Assembly (NCBI GenBank): GCA_002343455.1
Contig: DDSR01000143.1
Coordinates: forward strand, 1 to 22,265
Source: Deltaproteobacteria bacterium UBA2385
GTDB lineage: Bacteria; Myxococcota_A; UBA796; UBA2385
DNA length: 22,265 nt
Direction of reading: 5' to 3'
Shown here: in pieces, positions 1 to 7,358 of the stretch
How the letters are laid out: every line of letters starts with the position of its first letter
Position numbering within the stretch: the stretch's first letter is position 1
Position numbers and translations under genes: made by a program
Notes under the pieces: model-generated
Database searches by the model: none
What the model saw: the letters and a program-made list of their open reading frames with translations, nothing else
Told to the model about the DNA's origin: nothing

Positions 1-1
1 C

Positions 2-55
2 CAGCCCCACCCGCTGTTTCTGGATAGAGCGGCAGGAAACCTCAAGGCCGCCTGA
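2..55 (+). CDS. C-terminal tail of an upstream gene (partial)
   Basis: An open frame enters from the left edge and ends at a TGA at 53-55, three bases before the next start codon. It encodes only 17 residues, ending in NLKAA. The tight spacing to the acyltransferase that follows suggests the last codons of a co-transcribed polysaccharide-cluster gene. The fragment is too short to name a family, and it could be chance. Confidence 0.35.
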   Translation, partial: QPHPLFLDRAAGNLKAA

Positions 56-58
56 TTC

Positions 59-1156
59 ATGCAGATCATCGCCTACGACCCCGCCTGGCGAGACGCCACC
101 CTGGCCTTTCGGCGTCGGATGTACCCCTGCAACCCCCAGGCGGGAGACGAGCAGCACTTCGTCTGGCGCCAGGAGCGCCACCCTTTTGGCGCCGGTCTCT
201 CGCTGCTGGCGGTCCAGGACGGACAGGTGATCGGCCACTGGCTCGGCATCCCCGAGCGCATCCGCTGCCCCGGCGCCGTCCGGACCTGCCAGTGGATGGT
301 CGATCTGGCCGTCGCTCCCGAGCACCGCGACACCATGGCGGCGATGCAGCTGTTCCGGGCCGCAGGGGCCCGCGGAGAGAACCTGCTGGCGATCGGCGTC
401 CCCGAGGACCTGCTGCCCTTCTACACCGTCTTCCGCTGGCAGCGGCTGGCCATCGCCGACACCTTCTTCCGTGTCTTCCAGCCCGGGCCCTCCGCCACTA
501 TGGCCGAGCGGTCGCTGCCAATGGCGCCCCTGGTCCGGCTCGCCGACCGCCTGCTCCCCCTGGCCTGGCGAGCCCGTAGCGCCCTGCGTCGCGCGACCTC
601 GGTGCGTCTCGAATCCCAGCCCGGCCAGGAATTCGACCGGCTCTTCGACGAGCTGGCCCCCTCCCTGGGCCGCTGCGGCGATCGCGGCAGCGCCTGGCTG
701 CGCTGGAAGCTCTTCGACCGACCCTGCGGCGCCCACGAGCTGCTGGTCGCCCGAGACCCCGCGGGCAGGCTGCAAGGCTGGATCGCCCTCAAGCGCCGAG
801 AGCGGGCCGGGAAGGCACGCTGGGCGGAGATCGTCGACTTCCTCTGCCACCCCGACCGCCCCGACCTCTTCGACGAGCTGGTCGAAGCGGCCTCCAGCCG
901 CGCCCTCCAGGCCGGCTGCGCCTTCGTGCGGCTCCGCTGCGCCCTCCCCGAACACTGCGCCCGCCTCCGTCGGCCCTCCTGGGTCCGGCAGGTGCGCTCC
1001 CCGATCGACGACCTCTTCCTGCTGCCCGGCGCCGATCCCGGGGCCCGGGGAGACCTGCTCGGTCACCCCTGGCACCTCAGCAGCGGCGCCTCCGACTCGG
1101 TGGACACCGGTCAGGACGAGTGGCTCGACGCCTCGCCCACCGGCCCGCTGCGATAA
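59..1156 (+). CDS. GNAT-type acyltransferase of a glycan cluster
   Basis: This 365-residue protein resembles the double-domain GNAT acetyltransferases found in polysaccharide loci. Residues 1-140 look like a GNAT fold, with the strand-and-helix pattern around WMVDLAVAPEHR (79-90). The usual R-x-x-G-x-G/A acetyl-CoA loop is degenerate here, reading RDTMAA at 90-95. A second half (about 205-330) carries a W-L-R-W-K motif followed by a GNAT-like strand segment. The role is inferred to be N- or O-acylation of a sugar or sugar nucleotide in the cytoplasm. The start codon lies three bases after the stop of an upstream frame, and the ACP gene begins 25 bases downstream, so the three genes at the left edge probably form one operon. 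The weak cofactor loop means activity or donor (acyl-CoA versus acyl-ACP) is uncertain. Confidence 0.7.
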   Translation: MQIIAYDPAWRDATLAFRRRMYPCNPQAGDEQHFVWRQERHPFGAGLSLLAVQDGQVIGHWLGIPERIRCPGAVRTCQWMVDLAVAPEHRDTMAAMQLFRAAGARGENLLAIGVPEDLLPFYTVFRWQRLAIADTFFRVFQPGPSATMAERSLPMAPLVRLADRLLPLAWRARSALRRATSVRLESQPGQEFDRLFDELAPSLGRCGDRGSAWLRWKLFDRPCGAHELLVARDPAGRLQGWIALKRRERAGKARWAEIVDFLCHPDRPDLFDELVEAASSRALQAGCAFVRLRCALPEHCARLRRPSWVRQVRSPIDDLFLLPGADPGARGDLLGHPWHLSSGASDSVDTGQDEWLDASPTGPLR

Positions 1157-1181
1157 CGTCAGCCCTCGACCGGAGCCCAAC

Positions 1182-1424
1182 GTGCCTCTCTCTGCCCTTC
1201 GTGCCGTCTTCGTCGAGGCGCTCGGCCTCCCCCCCGACACCGACGTCGACGCCCTGACCTACCGCTCGGTGCCGCAGTGGGACTCCGTCGCCCATATGGC
1301 CCTGATCGCCCGGCTGGAGAGCCGCTTCGACCTGATGCTGGAGACCGACGAGGTGCTCGACCTCAGCAGCTTCGCCCGCTGCCGTGAGATCCTGGCAGCC
1401 CACGGCTGTCGTTTCGATGACTGA
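1182..1424 (+). CDS. free-standing acyl carrier protein
   Basis: This 80-residue protein fits the acyl carrier protein family in length and sequence. The phosphopantetheine attachment serine is Ser35 in the motif WDSVAHM (33-39), followed by the amphipathic segment ALIARLESRFDL and the acidic-helix segment ETDEVLDLSSF. The GTG start is chosen because a GGAG ribosome-binding site (1172-1175) lies 6 bases upstream; the frame extends much further upstream but only as a shadow of the acyltransferase gene. Its last 8 bases overlap the reductase gene that follows. Such stand-alone ACPs in polysaccharide loci carry short acyl groups that are modified and then transferred to sugars. The neighbouring ligase, ketoreductase and acyltransferase fit that use. 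Confidence 0.88.
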   Translation: MPLSALRAVFVEALGLPPDTDVDALTYRSVPQWDSVAHMALIARLESRFDLMLETDEVLDLSSFARCREILAAHGCRFDD

Positions 1425-2169
1425 GGCGCCGGTCGCGCTGGTCACCGGCGCCAGCCGCGGGATCGGCCTGGCCACCGCCCGGTTGCTGGCCACCCGGGGC
1501 TACCACCTGGTCCTGACCGGTCGAACGCTCAGCCCCGCCCTCCAGGCCGCCTGCGACGAGCTGACCACCCCGGGCCTCTCCCCTCCCCTCCCCCTGGCCG
1601 TCGATCTCGGCGAGCCCTCCCAGATCGCCGCCGCCTTCCGCGCCCTCTTCAGCGCCCACCGGCGGCTGGATGTGCTGGTCAACAACGCCGGCGAGCTGCA
1701 CGAGGCCTTGATCGGGATGAGCCCGCCGGGGACGATCGAGCGGATGTTCGCCGTCAACGCCGCGGGCAGCCTCCACATGCTGCAGGGCGCCTCCCGCCTG
1801 ATGATGCGGCGGCAGCAGGGCAGCATCGTCAACCTGGGATCGGTCGTCGCCGTCCAGGGATCCAGCGGACAGATCGCCTACGCCGCCAGCAAGGCCGCCG
1901 TCCACGGCATGACCCTGGCCGCCGCCCGGGAGCTCGGCCCGCGAGGGATCCGGGTCAACGCGGTCGCCCCCGGCGTGGTCGAGACCGAGCTGATCGCCGA
2001 CTTCGGCCCGGAGCGGCGAGAGGCCCTGCGTCGGGCCGCCAGCCTGGGCAGGCTGGTGCGAGCCGAGGAGGTGGCCGCCGCCATCGCCTTCCTGGCCGGG
2101 CCGGAGTCTTCGGCCATCACCGGGCAGATCCTGGGGGTGGACGCCGGCCTGGTGATCCCCAGCCCCTGA
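1417..2169 (+). CDS. SDR, FabG-like 3-oxoacyl-ACP reductase
   Basis: This is a 250-residue classical short-chain dehydrogenase/reductase. The NAD(P)-binding motif TGASRGIG is at 10-17, NNAG at 89-92, and the catalytic set is Ser142, Tyr155 and Lys159 in YAASK, with the Ser-Tyr spacing of 13 seen in FabG. The C-terminus has the VNAVAPG segment and an ITGQ...VDAG ending typical of FabG-type enzymes. The ATG at 1417 is preferred over an in-frame ATG at 1384, which lies deeper within the ACP gene and would add 11 residues with no family match. The 8-base overlap with the ACP suggests translational coupling and an acyl-ACP substrate (for example 3-oxoacyl to 3-hydroxyacyl). A sugar or polyol dehydrogenase role cannot be excluded. 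Confidence 0.88.
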   Translation: MTEAPVALVTGASRGIGLATARLLATRGYHLVLTGRTLSPALQAACDELTTPGLSPPLPLAVDLGEPSQIAAAFRALFSAHRRLDVLVNNAGELHEALIGMSPPGTIERMFAVNAAGSLHMLQGASRLMMRRQQGSIVNLGSVVAVQGSSGQIAYAASKAAVHGMTLAAARELGPRGIRVNAVAPGVVETELIADFGPERREALRRAASLGRLVRAEEVAAAIAFLAGPESSAITGQILGVDAGLVIPSP

Positions 2170-2184
2170 GGGCGGGGCCTCAGG
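2165..2184. terminator. hairpin between convergent genes
   Basis: A perfect 7-bp inverted repeat, CCTGAGG and CCTCAGG, flanks a 6-base GC loop. It spans the stop codons of both convergent genes (TGA at 2167-2169 on plus; TGA read from 2182 to 2180 on minus). It could end transcription in both directions. There is no clear T-run on either side, so factor-independent termination is uncertain. Confidence 0.4.
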
Positions 2185-3577
2185 ATCCGGGCCGGATCAG
2201 CACCGTCTGCACCGTCTTGAGCACGATCAGGCAGTACAGGAAGACGCTCATCTCCTGGATGGCGAAGAGCTCGTAGCGCAGCTTCTCGGCGGCATCCTCT
2301 TCGCTGGCTCCGTAGCGGTACATCACCTGGGCCCAGCCGGTCACCCCCGGCTTGACGGCGTGGCGCAGGCCGTAGAACGGGATGCGCTCCTTCAGCAGGT
2401 CGACGAAGTGCTGCCGCTCGGGGCGGGGGCCGACCATGGACATGTCGCCGCGCAGGACGTTGACGAACTGGGGCAGCTCGTCGATCCGGCTGCGCCGCAG
2501 GAAGCGCCCGATGCGCGTCACCCGCGCGTCGCCGGCCCCCTGAGACCAGACCGCCCCAGTCTTGGCCTCGGCGTCGCTGCGCATGGTCCGCAGCTTGATG
2601 ATCGTGAACGGGACCTCGTCCAGGCCCAGCCGCTCCTGCAGGAAGAAGGCCGGTCCGGGCGACTCCAGCTTCACCATCAGGGCGGCGATGGCGATCACCG
2701 GCCCGGTCAGCAGCAGGCCGATGAGCGCCAGCACGAAGTCCGCCAGCCGCTGCACGGCCGCCGGAACCCGCCGCTGGGCGTCGAAGCCGGGCCCGAAGAT
2801 GAGCCAGGTGTCCGCGAGGTGGTTGATCGGGACCTTGCCCGTCAGCGACTTGTAGAGCGTGGGCATGTCGTGGATCTCCATGCCCAGGCGCTTGCACTCC
2901 AGCAGCTGCTGCGTCAGGTGCCGCCCCATCCCCCCGCGAATGGCCACCACCAGCATGTCGGCGCGGTGCTTCTGGGCCAGCTCGACCAGCTTGTCGCCCG
3001 TGCCCAGCACCAGCAGGCCGGTGGGGCTGCGCTGGACCCGGTCATCCACGAAGCCCAGCAGATCATAGGTCCGGGCGTAGTCCTGGTGGTCGCGGATCAC
3101 CTCGGCCATGGCCTGTCCCGCTCCACCCGCGCCGACGATCAGGGTGCGCGTCCTGGCCGCCTTTCGGGGCCGTACGGCGGTGGCCAGCCCCCTCCAGCCC
3201 GACAGCGTCAGGCCGAAGAACAGGCTGCTGAGCGCGGCCACACCGCGTCCGACCCACCACTCGGGCACCGCGTAGAAGAGCGCCATCTGCAAGGCGAAGG
3301 CCGCCACCACCGCCAACCAGAGGCGGAGCAGCTCCTCTGCGCGGCGGAAGTCCCGCGAGGTCTGGTAGGCGTCGGAGAGGTAGAGCAGCAGCAGGTGGGT
3401 GGCGACGAAGAAGACGGTGCCGCCCGAGGCGAGGTGCTGCGCGGCGAGGGGCTGGAAGTCGCCCGGCTCGAAGCCGAAACGGAGCAGGTAGGCGCCGTGC
3501 AGCGAGAGGAGCGCGGCCAGGGTGTCGCCCAGCACGAAGAGCACCTGCCGCCGTTCGATCGGGACCACGGTGGCCAT
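2180..3577 (-). CDS. polyprenyl-phosphate sugar-phosphate transferase (EpsB/WcaJ type)
   Basis: This 465-residue enzyme should start glycan assembly by moving a sugar-1-phosphate from a nucleotide sugar to undecaprenyl phosphate at the inner membrane. Residues 1-135 hold several hydrophobic segments. A CoA-binding-like Rossmann region has GAGGAGQ at 149-155. After a further membrane helix (about 280-302) comes the bacterial sugar transferase domain, with KLRTMR, RIDELPQ (364-370) and VGPRPE (382-387). The middle region (SLTGKVP...WLIFGPGF, about 244-265) and the ending YGASEEDAAEKLRYEL resemble the EpsB-type transferases linked to exosortase/PEP-CTERM exopolysaccharide loci. The start ATG overlaps the stop codon of the upstream glycosyltransferase by one base, so the two are co-translated. 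Confidence 0.93.
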   Translation of the reverse strand: MATVVPIERRQVLFVLGDTLAALLSLHGAYLLRFGFEPGDFQPLAAQHLASGGTVFFVATHLLLLYLSDAYQTSRDFRRAEELLRLWLAVVAAFALQMALFYAVPEWWVGRGVAALSSLFFGLTLSGWRGLATAVRPRKAARTRTLIVGAGGAGQAMAEVIRDHQDYARTYDLLGFVDDRVQRSPTGLLVLGTGDKLVELAQKHRADMLVVAIRGGMGRHLTQQLLECKRLGMEIHDMPTLYKSLTGKVPINHLADTWLIFGPGFDAQRRVPAAVQRLADFVLALIGLLLTGPVIAIAALMVKLESPGPAFFLQERLGLDEVPFTIIKLRTMRSDAEAKTGAVWSQGAGDARVTRIGRFLRRSRIDELPQFVNVLRGDMSMVGPRPERQHFVDLLKERIPFYGLRHAVKPGVTGWAQVMYRYGASEEDAAEKLRYELFAIQEMSVFLYCLIVLKTVQTVLIRPGS

Positions 3578-4740
3578 CAGGCGCTCCTCGGGTCGGGGGC
3601 GGCGGTCAGCGGGGCCGGAAGGGCCGCCGCGAAGCGAGGCGAGAGCTCTCCGTACACCTGAATCGTGGCCTCCACCATGCCGGTCACGCTGAAGCGCCGC
3701 TCGTAATCCTCGCGACCCCGGCGGCCCATGGCCTCGCGCAGAGCGGCATCCCCGAGCAAGGTCTCCAGCTGCGACCGAAGGGTCTGCACATCACCTCGCG
3801 GGACCAGGAAGCCTGTCCGGCCGTGCCCGACCGCCTCGCGCACCCCGCCGACATCGGACGCGACCACCGGCAGTCCGGCCCGCATCCCCTCGAGGACCAC
3901 CAGGGGGAAGCCCTCCTGCACCGAGACCAGGGCGGCGATCTGAGAGTCGGCCAGCAGCGCGTCGACGTCCAGCCGGGCGCCCGAGAGCTCGACCTTCGGG
4001 CCCAGGCCCAGCTCCTCGATCATCGCCTCGACCTGCCCCCGGAGGGGGCCATCGCCGACCAGCCGCAGCCGGAAGGGGGCGTTGACCCCCGCGAGCGCCC
4101 GGAGCAGCAGGACATGGTCCTTGGGCGCCGCCATGCGCGCCACCATCGTGATCCGCGGGATGCCCGCGCCGCCGGGGCTGGCCCGGAGCGCGCTGTCGCG
4201 GACGCCGTTGTGGACCACCCGGACCTGCGCGTCTCGGGCCACGCCGTAGCGCAGGCCCACCTCGCGGTCCGCCTCGGAGACGACGATGAAGCGCTGGGTC
4301 CACCGGGCCGCCAGCGCCTCGGTCGGGATGGCGAAGGCCTTGCGACGGCGGGAGACCCCGTCGGAGAAGGCCCAGCTGTGAGCGGTGTGGATCGCCGGGA
4401 TGCCGGCCCACCGCGCGGCCAGCCGGCCGAGCAGGCCCGCCTTTGAGCTGTGGGTGTGCACCAGGTCCGGCTGGAGCTCGGCCATCAGGGCCCGCAAGCG
4501 ACGAGCAGCGACGAGGTCCTTCCGAGGGGAGAGCTCGCGGACAAGCTCGGGCAGGACCCGCACGGGCACCGCCAACCGCCGGACCTCGTCCGCGAGGAAG
4601 CCCTCGTTCCCCACCACCAGGACCGGGTCCAGCACCGCGCGGAGCCCATCGACCAGGTCCCGGACATGAACCTGGGCCCCACCCGCTTCCGCGCGTGTCA
4701 CCACCATCATGACGCGGAGTCGTTCGGCGGATTTGGTCAC
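3577..4740 (-). CDS. GT4-family glycosyltransferase
   Basis: This 387-residue cytoplasmic enzyme has the GT-B layout of family GT4. The N-terminal acceptor domain begins with a glycine-rich loop, AEAGGAQVH (18-25), and includes VHTHSSKAGLLGR (94-106). The linker has VVHNGV (175-180). The donor domain carries the E-x7-E motif EGFPLVVLE (276-284), followed by GLPVVASDVGG. The enzyme most likely adds the second or a later sugar to the lipid carrier primed by the sugar-phosphate transferase just downstream, which it overlaps by one base. A GTG start at 4740 is used; an in-frame ATG at 4710 would remove ten residues without touching the fold, and neither has a strong ribosome-binding site. The 162-base gap to the divergent ligase gene should hold promoters for both directions, but I see no convincing boxes. 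Confidence 0.92.
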   Translation of the reverse strand: MTKSAERLRVMMVVTRAEAGGAQVHVRDLVDGLRAVLDPVLVVGNEGFLADEVRRLAVPVRVLPELVRELSPRKDLVAARRLRALMAELQPDLVHTHSSKAGLLGRLAARWAGIPAIHTAHSWAFSDGVSRRRKAFAIPTEALAARWTQRFIVVSEADREVGLRYGVARDAQVRVVHNGVRDSALRASPGGAGIPRITMVARMAAPKDHVLLLRALAGVNAPFRLRLVGDGPLRGQVEAMIEELGLGPKVELSGARLDVDALLADSQIAALVSVQEGFPLVVLEGMRAGLPVVASDVGGVREAVGHGRTGFLVPRGDVQTLRSQLETLLGDAALREAMGRRGREDYERRFSVTGMVEATIQVYGELSPRFAAALPAPLTAAPDPRSA

Positions 4741-4902
4741 GTGCCCATGGCCCCTTGCCTGTTCCGTCCGTGCCGCGCGGACCGCACCCCTCTGGGGCTG
4801 GATTCATAGCCTGTCCGACCACGTCGCGGCGCGGCATCGGGCTACCCTCCAGGCAAGGGCGAGCTAAATCCTGCTGCGACCCTGCGCACGAGAGGCCGGT
4901 CG

Positions 4903-6300
4903 GTGCACCTCCATCCCCAGCGCCTCGCCCCTGCCCTGATCCAGGGCACGGTCGAGTGGACCCACGCGGAGCTCGCCCAGCGGGTCGAGCAAGCTGCGCG
5001 GGCCTTTCCGGGCGACACCCCGGGGCTGGTCTTCCTCTACGCCCCAAACGACCTCGCCAGCGTGGTCGCCCTGCTCGGCGCTCGCCGGGCTCGCCACCCC
5101 GTCGTCCTCCTCGATCCGCTCAGCCCGCCGCAGGTCCGCCAGGACCTCGAAGCGCGGTACCGACCTCGCTGGGTCCTCGCTCCGCGGGCCGACCGGTCGC
5201 CCGGCCAGCCGCTCTCGGCCGACGAGCTCCAGCTCCGTGACAGCCCCCAGGGCCCGCTCCACCCCGAGCTCGCCCTGCTGCTGTCGACCTCGGGCAGCAC
5301 AGGCAGCCCACGGCTGGTGCGACTCAGCGAGCAGGCCGTGCGGAGCAACGCCGCGGCCATCTCCCAGGCCCTCGGGATCTCGCCAGACAGCCGGGCCCTG
5401 CTGACCCTGCCGCTGCACTACTCCTTCGGCCTCAGCGTGCTGAACAGCCAGCTCCTCGCTGGCGCCAGCGTGGTGCTCTCCGAGGCCAGCCCAGCCCAGC
5501 GCCAGTTCTGGTCGACCCTGGCCGATCGCGCCTGCACCACCTGGGCGGCGGTCCCCTACGGCTACGAGCTCTTCTTGCGGCTGGGCGGCGAGCGGCTGGC
5601 CCCCCCCCCGCTGCGTGACCTGCTGGTCGCGGGGGGCCACCTGCCCGCGGCGCGCTCCCAACGCCTGGCCGCCTGGCTGGCCGAGCGGGGCGGCAGGCTC
5701 TTCCGCATGTACGGCCAGACCGAGGCCACCGCCCGCATGGCCGTCCTGCCGCCCGAGCTGGCCGCCAGCCGGCCCGAGGCTGCGGGCGTGGCCTTGCCCG
5801 GAGGTCGGTTCTGGATCGATCCGCTGCAAGGCGAGGTCGTCTACCGCGGCCCCAACGTGATGATGGGCTACGCCAGCGACCACCAGGACCTCGCCCGGGG
5901 CGACGAGCTGGGCGGCGAGCTGCGCACCGGAGACCTCGGCTCGCTGGACGAGGCCGGCATCCTCAGCCTGCACGGCCGGATGAGGCGCTTCGCCAAGATC
6001 CACGGCCAGCGGGTCGCGCTGGACGAGGTGGAGGCCCTCTGCTCCGAGCACAGCGCCGGAGCCGAGACCTGCGCGGCCCTGGCCGGCGAGGACCAGCTCC
6101 GCTTGTTCGGCGAGTGGCCCGCCGCGCTCGACCTCGAGGCGCTGCGGACCGCGCTGGCCACCCGCTTGAGGCTGCACCCCTCCGCCCTGCGCCTCGCCCG
6201 TCGGCTCCCCCTGCCGCGCCTCCCCTCGGGAAAGATCGACTACGCCGCCCTGGCAGACCCATCCCCGGCAGACCCATCCCCGGCAGAGGAGGCCCCGTGA
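4903..6300 (+). CDS. AMP-forming acyl ligase (ANL superfamily)
   Basis: This 465-residue adenylate-forming enzyme activates a carboxylic acid as acyl-AMP and transfers it to a thiol, either CoA or the phosphopantetheine of an ACP. Visible core motifs are the phosphate loop STSGSTGSPRLVR (128-140), YGQTEA (270-275), TGD (342-344), the hinge region GRMRRFAKIHGQ (358-369) and the catalytic-lysine motif PSGKIDYAAL (441-450, Lys444). At 465 residues it is shorter than typical acyl-CoA synthetases (over 500) and close to stand-alone adenylation enzymes. The GTG start is supported by GAGAGG (4890-4895) 7 bases upstream. Its end overlaps the next gene by 4 bases (GTGA). The ACP at 1182-1424 is a plausible acceptor. 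Substrate chain length cannot be read from sequence. Confidence 0.9.
   Translation: MHLHPQRLAPALIQGTVEWTHAELAQRVEQAARAFPGDTPGLVFLYAPNDLASVVALLGARRARHPVVLLDPLSPPQVRQDLEARYRPRWVLAPRADRSPGQPLSADELQLRDSPQGPLHPELALLLSTSGSTGSPRLVRLSEQAVRSNAAAISQALGISPDSRALLTLPLHYSFGLSVLNSQLLAGASVVLSEASPAQRQFWSTLADRACTTWAAVPYGYELFLRLGGERLAPPPLRDLLVAGGHLPAARSQRLAAWLAERGGRLFRMYGQTEATARMAVLPPELAASRPEAAGVALPGGRFWIDPLQGEVVYRGPNVMMGYASDHQDLARGDELGGELRTGDLGSLDEAGILSLHGRMRRFAKIHGQRVALDEVEALCSEHSAGAETCAALAGEDQLRLFGEWPAALDLEALRTALATRLRLHPSALRLARRLPLPRLPSGKIDYAALADPSPADPSPAEEAP
6253..6282 (+). repeat. 15-bp in-frame tandem duplication
   Basis: Two perfect tandem copies of GCAGACCCATCCCCG lie in the last codons of the ligase gene and encode ADPSP twice. 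The array comes immediately before the AGAGGAGG ribosome-binding site of the next gene, so copy-number changes would extend the ligase tail without altering the frame. Confidence 0.9.
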
Positions 6301-7358
6301 GCCCGACCGAGCCGCTCGCCGACGAGCTCTGGGCCCTGGTCGACTGGCACCGGCAGCGCTGCGAGCCCTACCGGCGCCTGTTGGAGCTCTTCCACCCCTC
6401 GCCCCCCGCCGACCGCGGGCTGAGCGAGCTCCCCTGGCTCCCCGTCAGCCTCTTCAAGAGCCATCGCCTCCTCAGCGTGCCCGAGGAGCAGGTCTTTCGC
6501 GAGCTGAGCAGCAGCGGCACCCAGGGCCCCCCAAGCCGCATCGTGCTCGATCGGGCCACCGCCAGCGCCCAGACCCAGGCCCTCTCCCGCTCGCTTCGGG
6601 CCTTGCTGGGCCCCGCCCGCCTGCCAATGCTGATCGTCGACCGCGAGTCCATCCTGCGCCCCCAGGGGGGCGTCACCGCCCGCACCGCCGGCGTCCTGGG
6701 GATGATGACCTTCGGCCGCGACCACCTCTTCCTGCTGGATGAGCAGGAGCAGCCGCGCCTGCCCGAGCTCCACGCCTGGCTGGCCCGCCACGGCGGCGCC
6801 CCGTTCTTCGCCTTCGGCTTCACCGGCCTGGTCTGGCAGGGCCTGCGCGCCGCAGCCGAGCTCGACCTCGCCCGCGGCGGCCCCGGACCCGACCTCAGCC
6901 AGGGCATCCTCCTCCACGGCGGAGGCTGGAAGCGGCTGATCGCGCAGGCCGTGGACCGCGACTCCTTTCGCCAGACCCTCGGCCGCCTCACCGGGCTGAC
7001 CCGAATCCACGACTTCTACGGCATGGTCGAACAGATCGGCACCGTCTACCTGGAGGGCCCGGACGGGCTGCTGCACCCCTCTCCGTACGGCGAGCTGATC
7101 ATCCGCGACCCCATCACCCTGCGGCCCTGCCCCGAGGGGCAGCCCGGCCTCGTCCAGGCGCTCAGCGTCCTGCCGCGCAGCTACCCGGGCCACAGCCTGC
7201 TGACCGAGGACATCGGCTCCTGGCACCGGGCCGACACGCCCCGGGGCCGGGCCTGGCGCATCCACGGGCGCCTGCCCCGCGCCGAAGCCCGCGGGTGCAG
7301 CGACACCCTCGTCTCCCGCCCGACGGCGACCTCCAGCGGCGCGGGGGCCCCGCCATGA
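6297..7358 (+). CDS. LuxE-family acyl-protein synthetase
   Basis: This 353-residue protein matches the LuxE acyl-protein synthetase family. In bioluminescent bacteria LuxE makes acyl-AMP, takes the acyl group on a cysteine and passes it to the LuxC reductase. Family-type segments are SSSGTQG (71-77), the LLHGGGWKR stretch (205-213), DFYGMVEQIG (239-248), SPYGELIIRDP (262-272) and a C-terminal EARGCS (330-335), whose Cys334 is the likely acyl acceptor. The GTG start at 6297 overlaps the ligase stop by 4 bases and has AGAGGAGG (6285-6292) 4 bases upstream; longer in-frame starts lie inside the ligase gene. It overlaps the LuxC-family gene by 4 bases (ATGA), so stoichiometric co-production is likely. 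No luxA or luxB is visible here, so light production is not implied. Confidence 0.9.
   Translation: MSPTEPLADELWALVDWHRQRCEPYRRLLELFHPSPPADRGLSELPWLPVSLFKSHRLLSVPEEQVFRELSSSGTQGPPSRIVLDRATASAQTQALSRSLRALLGPARLPMLIVDRESILRPQGGVTARTAGVLGMMTFGRDHLFLLDEQEQPRLPELHAWLARHGGAPFFAFGFTGLVWQGLRAAAELDLARGGPGPDLSQGILLHGGGWKRLIAQAVDRDSFRQTLGRLTGLTRIHDFYGMVEQIGTVYLEGPDGLLHPSPYGELIIRDPITLRPCPEGQPGLVQALSVLPRSYPGHSLLTEDIGSWHRADTPRGRAWRIHGRLPRAEARGCSDTLVSRPTATSSGAGAPP

Noticed and set aside
471..1181. Upstream extension of the acyl carrier protein frame
   Set aside because: It lies inside the acyltransferase gene and reads as a repetitive Pro/Ser/Ala translation; a GTG with a good ribosome-binding site explains the ACP start.
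2360..3661. A 433-codon plus-strand frame opposite the sugar-phosphate transferase
   Set aside because: Its translation is Gln/His/Gly-rich noise typical of the complement of GC-rich genes.
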